From contig JBHIDJ010000059.1 of NCBI GenBank assembly GCA_046760105.1, positions 1-16,806 of the forward strand: a stretch of DNA of 16,806 bases. The letters run 5' to 3'. Origin of the DNA: JBHIDJ01 sp046760105. Lineage in GTDB: Bacteria; Pseudomonadota; Gammaproteobacteria; Acidiferrobacterales; SPGG2. The notes below the pieces were generated by a model. The model saw only the letters and a list, made by a program, of their open reading frames with translations, made no database searches and was not told where the DNA came from. Shown piece after piece: positions 14,495-16,806 of the stretch; position 1 is the first letter of the stretch; each line of letters starts with the position of its first letter. The position numbers were made by a program, and so were the translations under genes.

Positions 14495-14517
14495 CCCTCC
14501 CCCTTTATGGGGGAGGG
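14495..14517. repeat. GC-rich palindromic repeat before the TPR-oxygenase gene
   Basis: CCCTCCCCC (14495-14503) and GGGGGAGGG (14509-14517) form a perfect 9-pair stem with loop TTTAT. It lies 18 bases before the TPR gene start, and the following purine-rich stretch supplies that gene's ribosome binding site. No T-tract follows, so it is a REP-like element rather than a terminator. Confidence 0.75.
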
Positions 14518-14535
14518 ACAGGCAAGGGGCTATCG

Positions 14536-16254
14536 ATGAACCGTCGAGAACGCCGTCGTCTCAGGAAGCTATCGCGGAAAAGCCGTGGCATCGACAAACG
14601 GCGCGCACACGCCACGGAATCCGAGTCGGAGGTACCGCTCGCTACCACGCTGCAACAGGCCATCACGTTTTTGCATAGCGGCTTTCCACAAGAGGCGCGG
14701 CACTTGTGCCAGCAGGTACTCGCAACTCAACCCGACCACCCTGAGGCATTGAACCTATGCGGCGTCACCGCTTTCCAGTTGGGAGACATCAACGAAGGCC
14801 TTGAATTGATACAAGCGGCGATAGCCGTCAAACACGACTACGTCGAGGCGCATAATAACCTTGGCAATGTGCTGAGGGCACTAGGCAGGTCTGATGAGGC
14901 CGAGGCTGTGTACCGTCGGGCTGCTGAGATCAACCCGAACTACTTTGACGCTCACTATAATCGCGGCATCTTATTGGAGTCGCTAGCTCGTTTACACGAA
15001 GCCGAGAACGCCTATCAACGCGCGGTCGAGATCAATCCAGACTTTCCGGAAGCATCCCTCAATCTCGGTAATGTACAGAAAGCGTTGGGCAAGCTCGAAA
15101 AGGCAGTAGCATCGTACCAACGCGTTCTAGAGATTAATCCAGACCACACCGACGGACATAACAATCTCGGCAGTGTTTACCATGAATTGGGGAAGTTCGA
15201 CGAGGCCGTGACAGCATATCGTCGTGCTCTCGACATCAAACCTGACCATGTGGATGCGCAGTACAACCTTGGCGTTTCATTGCAGGAGTTGGGCGAGCTC
15301 GGCGACGCAGCTGCCGCCTACCGCGCCGCTATCGACATCAACGCCGACTATGTCAAGGCACACATCAATCTCGGGTACGCACTACAACAATTAGGCAAAC
15401 TCGACGATGCCGTTGCCGCTTACGAGCGTGCTATCGCGATTGACTCGCATAATGCTCAGGTGCATTCCAATCTCGGTGACGTGTTATTAGAGCGTGGAGA
15501 GGCGCGCGCGGCGGTGCAGGTTTGCGATGGCTATCTTAAGGCTCATCCAGGCAACACGGGCGTGCTTGCATTTAAAGCCGTTGCACTAAACGAACTCGGT
15601 GAACGTGATTCAGTGCGTTTTCTGGTCGACTTCGATCGCTTTATCCGGCCAACGCAGTTCCGGACGCCACCCGGTTTTGCTAGTCTGACTGACTTTAATA
15701 CGGCGTTAGCGCACCACGTCTGCACACACCCGACGTTGGTTCCGGCCCCCACCAGTCACGCTACTCGCTTAGGTAAGCACTCGGGCGAACTGCTGATTGA
15801 GCAAAAGGGGCCGATCGCGGTGCTGGAAGCACTGATACGCCGTACGGTCGAGGATTACCGACAGTTGCTGTCGGCGGACCTGACGCACCCGTTTCTGGAG
15901 AATCCGCCACAGCATTTTGGGCTAACGGCCTGGGGTGTTGTCATGGAGACGCAAGGACACCAAATCCCGCATATTCATCCGTCCGCGTGGCTGAGCGGTG
16001 TCTACTACGTCCAGGTACCGGAGATCGTGCGCATGCCCGGACAACAACACGCGGGCTGGATCGAGTTCGGCCGACCGCCGGAGCACTTCCATTGCAAGAT
16101 GGATCCCGAGGTAAAATTGATCCAGCCAAAGGAAGGTCTAATGTTGTTGTTCCCTTCTTATTTCTATCACCGGACTGTGCCGTTCGAGACCGCCGAAAGG
16201 CGAATCAGCATCTCATTCGACGTGTTGCCTTTGGATGAATTACCGGATAACTAA
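14536..16254 (+). CDS. TPR protein with C-terminal 2-oxoglutarate/Fe(II) oxygenase-like domain
   Basis: A 572-residue cytoplasmic protein in two parts. Residues 1-30 are very basic (MNRRERRRLRKLSRKSR). About nine to ten tetratricopeptide repeats of 34 residues follow to about residue 350, with the usual A-(N)NLG---LG---EA---Y--A--I-P pattern. The C-terminal ~200 residues match the putative 2OG-Fe(II) oxygenase group: HQIPHIHPSAWLSGVYYV (His475, His479, His481), LMLLFPSYFYHRTVPF (His545) and ERRISISFDV (Arg555, Arg556), where the histidines would bind iron and an arginine 2-oxoglutarate. AAGGGG at 14524-14529 precedes the ATG by six bases. TPRs probably select a protein partner for hydroxylation, but the substrate is unknown. 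It is 162 bases after the protease. Confidence 0.88.
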   Translation: MNRRERRRLRKLSRKSRGIDKRRAHATESESEVPLATTLQQAITFLHSGFPQEARHLCQQVLATQPDHPEALNLCGVTAFQLGDINEGLELIQAAIAVKHDYVEAHNNLGNVLRALGRSDEAEAVYRRAAEINPNYFDAHYNRGILLESLARLHEAENAYQRAVEINPDFPEASLNLGNVQKALGKLEKAVASYQRVLEINPDHTDGHNNLGSVYHELGKFDEAVTAYRRALDIKPDHVDAQYNLGVSLQELGELGDAAAAYRAAIDINADYVKAHINLGYALQQLGKLDDAVAAYERAIAIDSHNAQVHSNLGDVLLERGEARAAVQVCDGYLKAHPGNTGVLAFKAVALNELGERDSVRFLVDFDRFIRPTQFRTPPGFASLTDFNTALAHHVCTHPTLVPAPTSHATRLGKHSGELLIEQKGPIAVLEALIRRTVEDYRQLLSADLTHPFLENPPQHFGLTAWGVVMETQGHQIPHIHPSAWLSGVYYVQVPEIVRMPGQQHAGWIEFGRPPEHFHCKMDPEVKLIQPKEGLMLLFPSYFYHRTVPFETAERRISISFDVLPLDELPDN

Positions 16255-16491
16255 AACAGCCGACCATCAAATCCGGACGGTCTGCCTCGGATCAGCGCAA
16301 TCGTGTAACACCGGCAGCTGCACAGCACGGCTTACAGGGTCTCGAAGTTTATCCTACCGGAACCCTAGAGCATGCGCGGGTTGAGGTCGCGACGTAGTCG
16401 TTTCTCGGCGTGACCCTGGTTCAAAGTAAACTTGTGCGTCCGCCCTCAGAATCGGCAGTGAGCGCGGTCAAACCTTCACCGGGGGCGCAAG

Positions 16492-16806
16492 CTAACGTCG
16501 AACTACTTGGATGATGGGATCGGCGCTACGCATACAAGCCAGCACGATGCGATCGAAACGCCTCGTGAGTCCAAGCGCCTCCGCTGCTGTTTCAAACGCC
16601 AAAACCTTGACTTCAGCAGTCTCGACCATGTTTATTAGCGGAATCACATTCGCGTTGCCTACCGACTTAAGGAGCCCTTGTTCGTCTGCAATCAGCCGAG
16701 CCAGGTGCAAAGGCGTTAACAGTTGACCGCGCTTGGCGCCGCTTACTCGCTCGATCTGCTCGACGCGATGAGCTGTGCGCTCTGACAATGGCACGTTGAG
16801 GACGCG
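16492..16806 (-). CDS. YqeC-like selenium/molybdenum hydroxylase accessory protein, C-terminal fragment
   Basis: The last 104 residues of a protein that begins beyond the right edge. It resembles the C-terminal part of YqeC, a putative nucleotide-binding factor found near molybdenum hydroxylases and selenium-dependent enzymes. Evidence is the run PLSERTAHRVEQIERVSG, then TPLHLARLIADEQGLLKSV, VIPLINMVET (usually VIPLINKVDT, so the GTPase-like NKxD is changed to NMVE) and RIVLACMRSADPIIQVV. An internal GTG at 16794 could be read as a start, but the frame is open to the edge and the upstream residues continue the family pattern. Context with moaC/D/E and formate dehydrogenase fits a molybdenum role. 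Confidence 0.65.
   Translation of the reverse strand, partial: RVLNVPLSERTAHRVEQIERVSGAKRGQLLTPLHLARLIADEQGLLKSVGNANVIPLINMVETAEVKVLAFETAAEALGLTRRFDRIVLACMRSADPIIQVVRR

Noticed and set aside
16255..16491. Possible gene or RNA in the convergent gap between the TPR gene and the YqeC-like gene
   Set aside because: No open frame with a ribosome binding site, no tRNA-like fold and no clear terminator could be supported.

Overview
The window reads as chromosomal DNA of a proteobacterium, most likely a gammaproteobacterium with a respiratory or chemolithotrophic lifestyle. This rests on the membrane-anchored formate dehydrogenase of the Fdh3 type, a Tat-exported Rieske-like protein, MoaC/MoaD/MoaE of bacterial type, a YqeC-like protein, and moderate GC content with mixed codon use. 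The genus cannot be told from the sequence alone. No tRNA, rRNA, CRISPR array, transposase or phage gene was seen.

Layout. Bases 2-1604 (+): the end of a formate dehydrogenase operon: the C-terminus of the iron-sulfur beta subunit, a small lipoprotein, and the cytochrome b gamma subunit, closed by a strong rho-independent terminator (1652-1687). Bases 1698-3132 (+): a candidate promoter, an unrecognised 198-residue protein, then moaD and moaE (molybdopterin synthase). Bases 3292-4053 (+): an exported ankyrin protein. Bases 4097-4843 (-): a Tat-exported Rieske-like protein whose second cluster-binding box is unusual. Bases 5042-8151 (+): a promoter and a complete three-gene, translationally coupled ABC importer of the iron-complex/cobalamin (type II) superfamily. 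Bases 8244-9119 (+): a zinc-type cation diffusion facilitator. Bases 9233-12164 (-): read in transcription order, moaC, a biotin-ligase-like protein, an unknown 108-residue protein and a second, longer exported ankyrin protein. Bases 12379-16254 (+): a secreted protein that joins a subtilisin domain to a zinc-metalloprotease-like domain, followed by a TPR protein ending in a 2-oxoglutarate/Fe(II) oxygenase-like domain. GC-rich palindromic repeats lie between these two genes, and one has run into the protease reading frame. Bases 16492-16806 (-): the C-terminus of a YqeC-like protein that continues past the right edge.

How the genes fit together. Most of the window can be read as one molybdenum or tungsten formate dehydrogenase neighbourhood: enzyme subunits, pterin cofactor synthesis (MoaC, MoaD, MoaE), a YqeC-like factor usually tied to molybdenum enzymes, and an importer that by context may bring in molybdate or tungstate rather than iron chelates or B12. 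That substrate is inference. The parts least explained by known biology are the biotin-ligase-like protein with altered biotin-loop residues coupled to moaC, the Rieske-like protein with a CCSEKS box, the two periplasmic ankyrin proteins, and the two-protease fusion beside a TPR-oxygenase.
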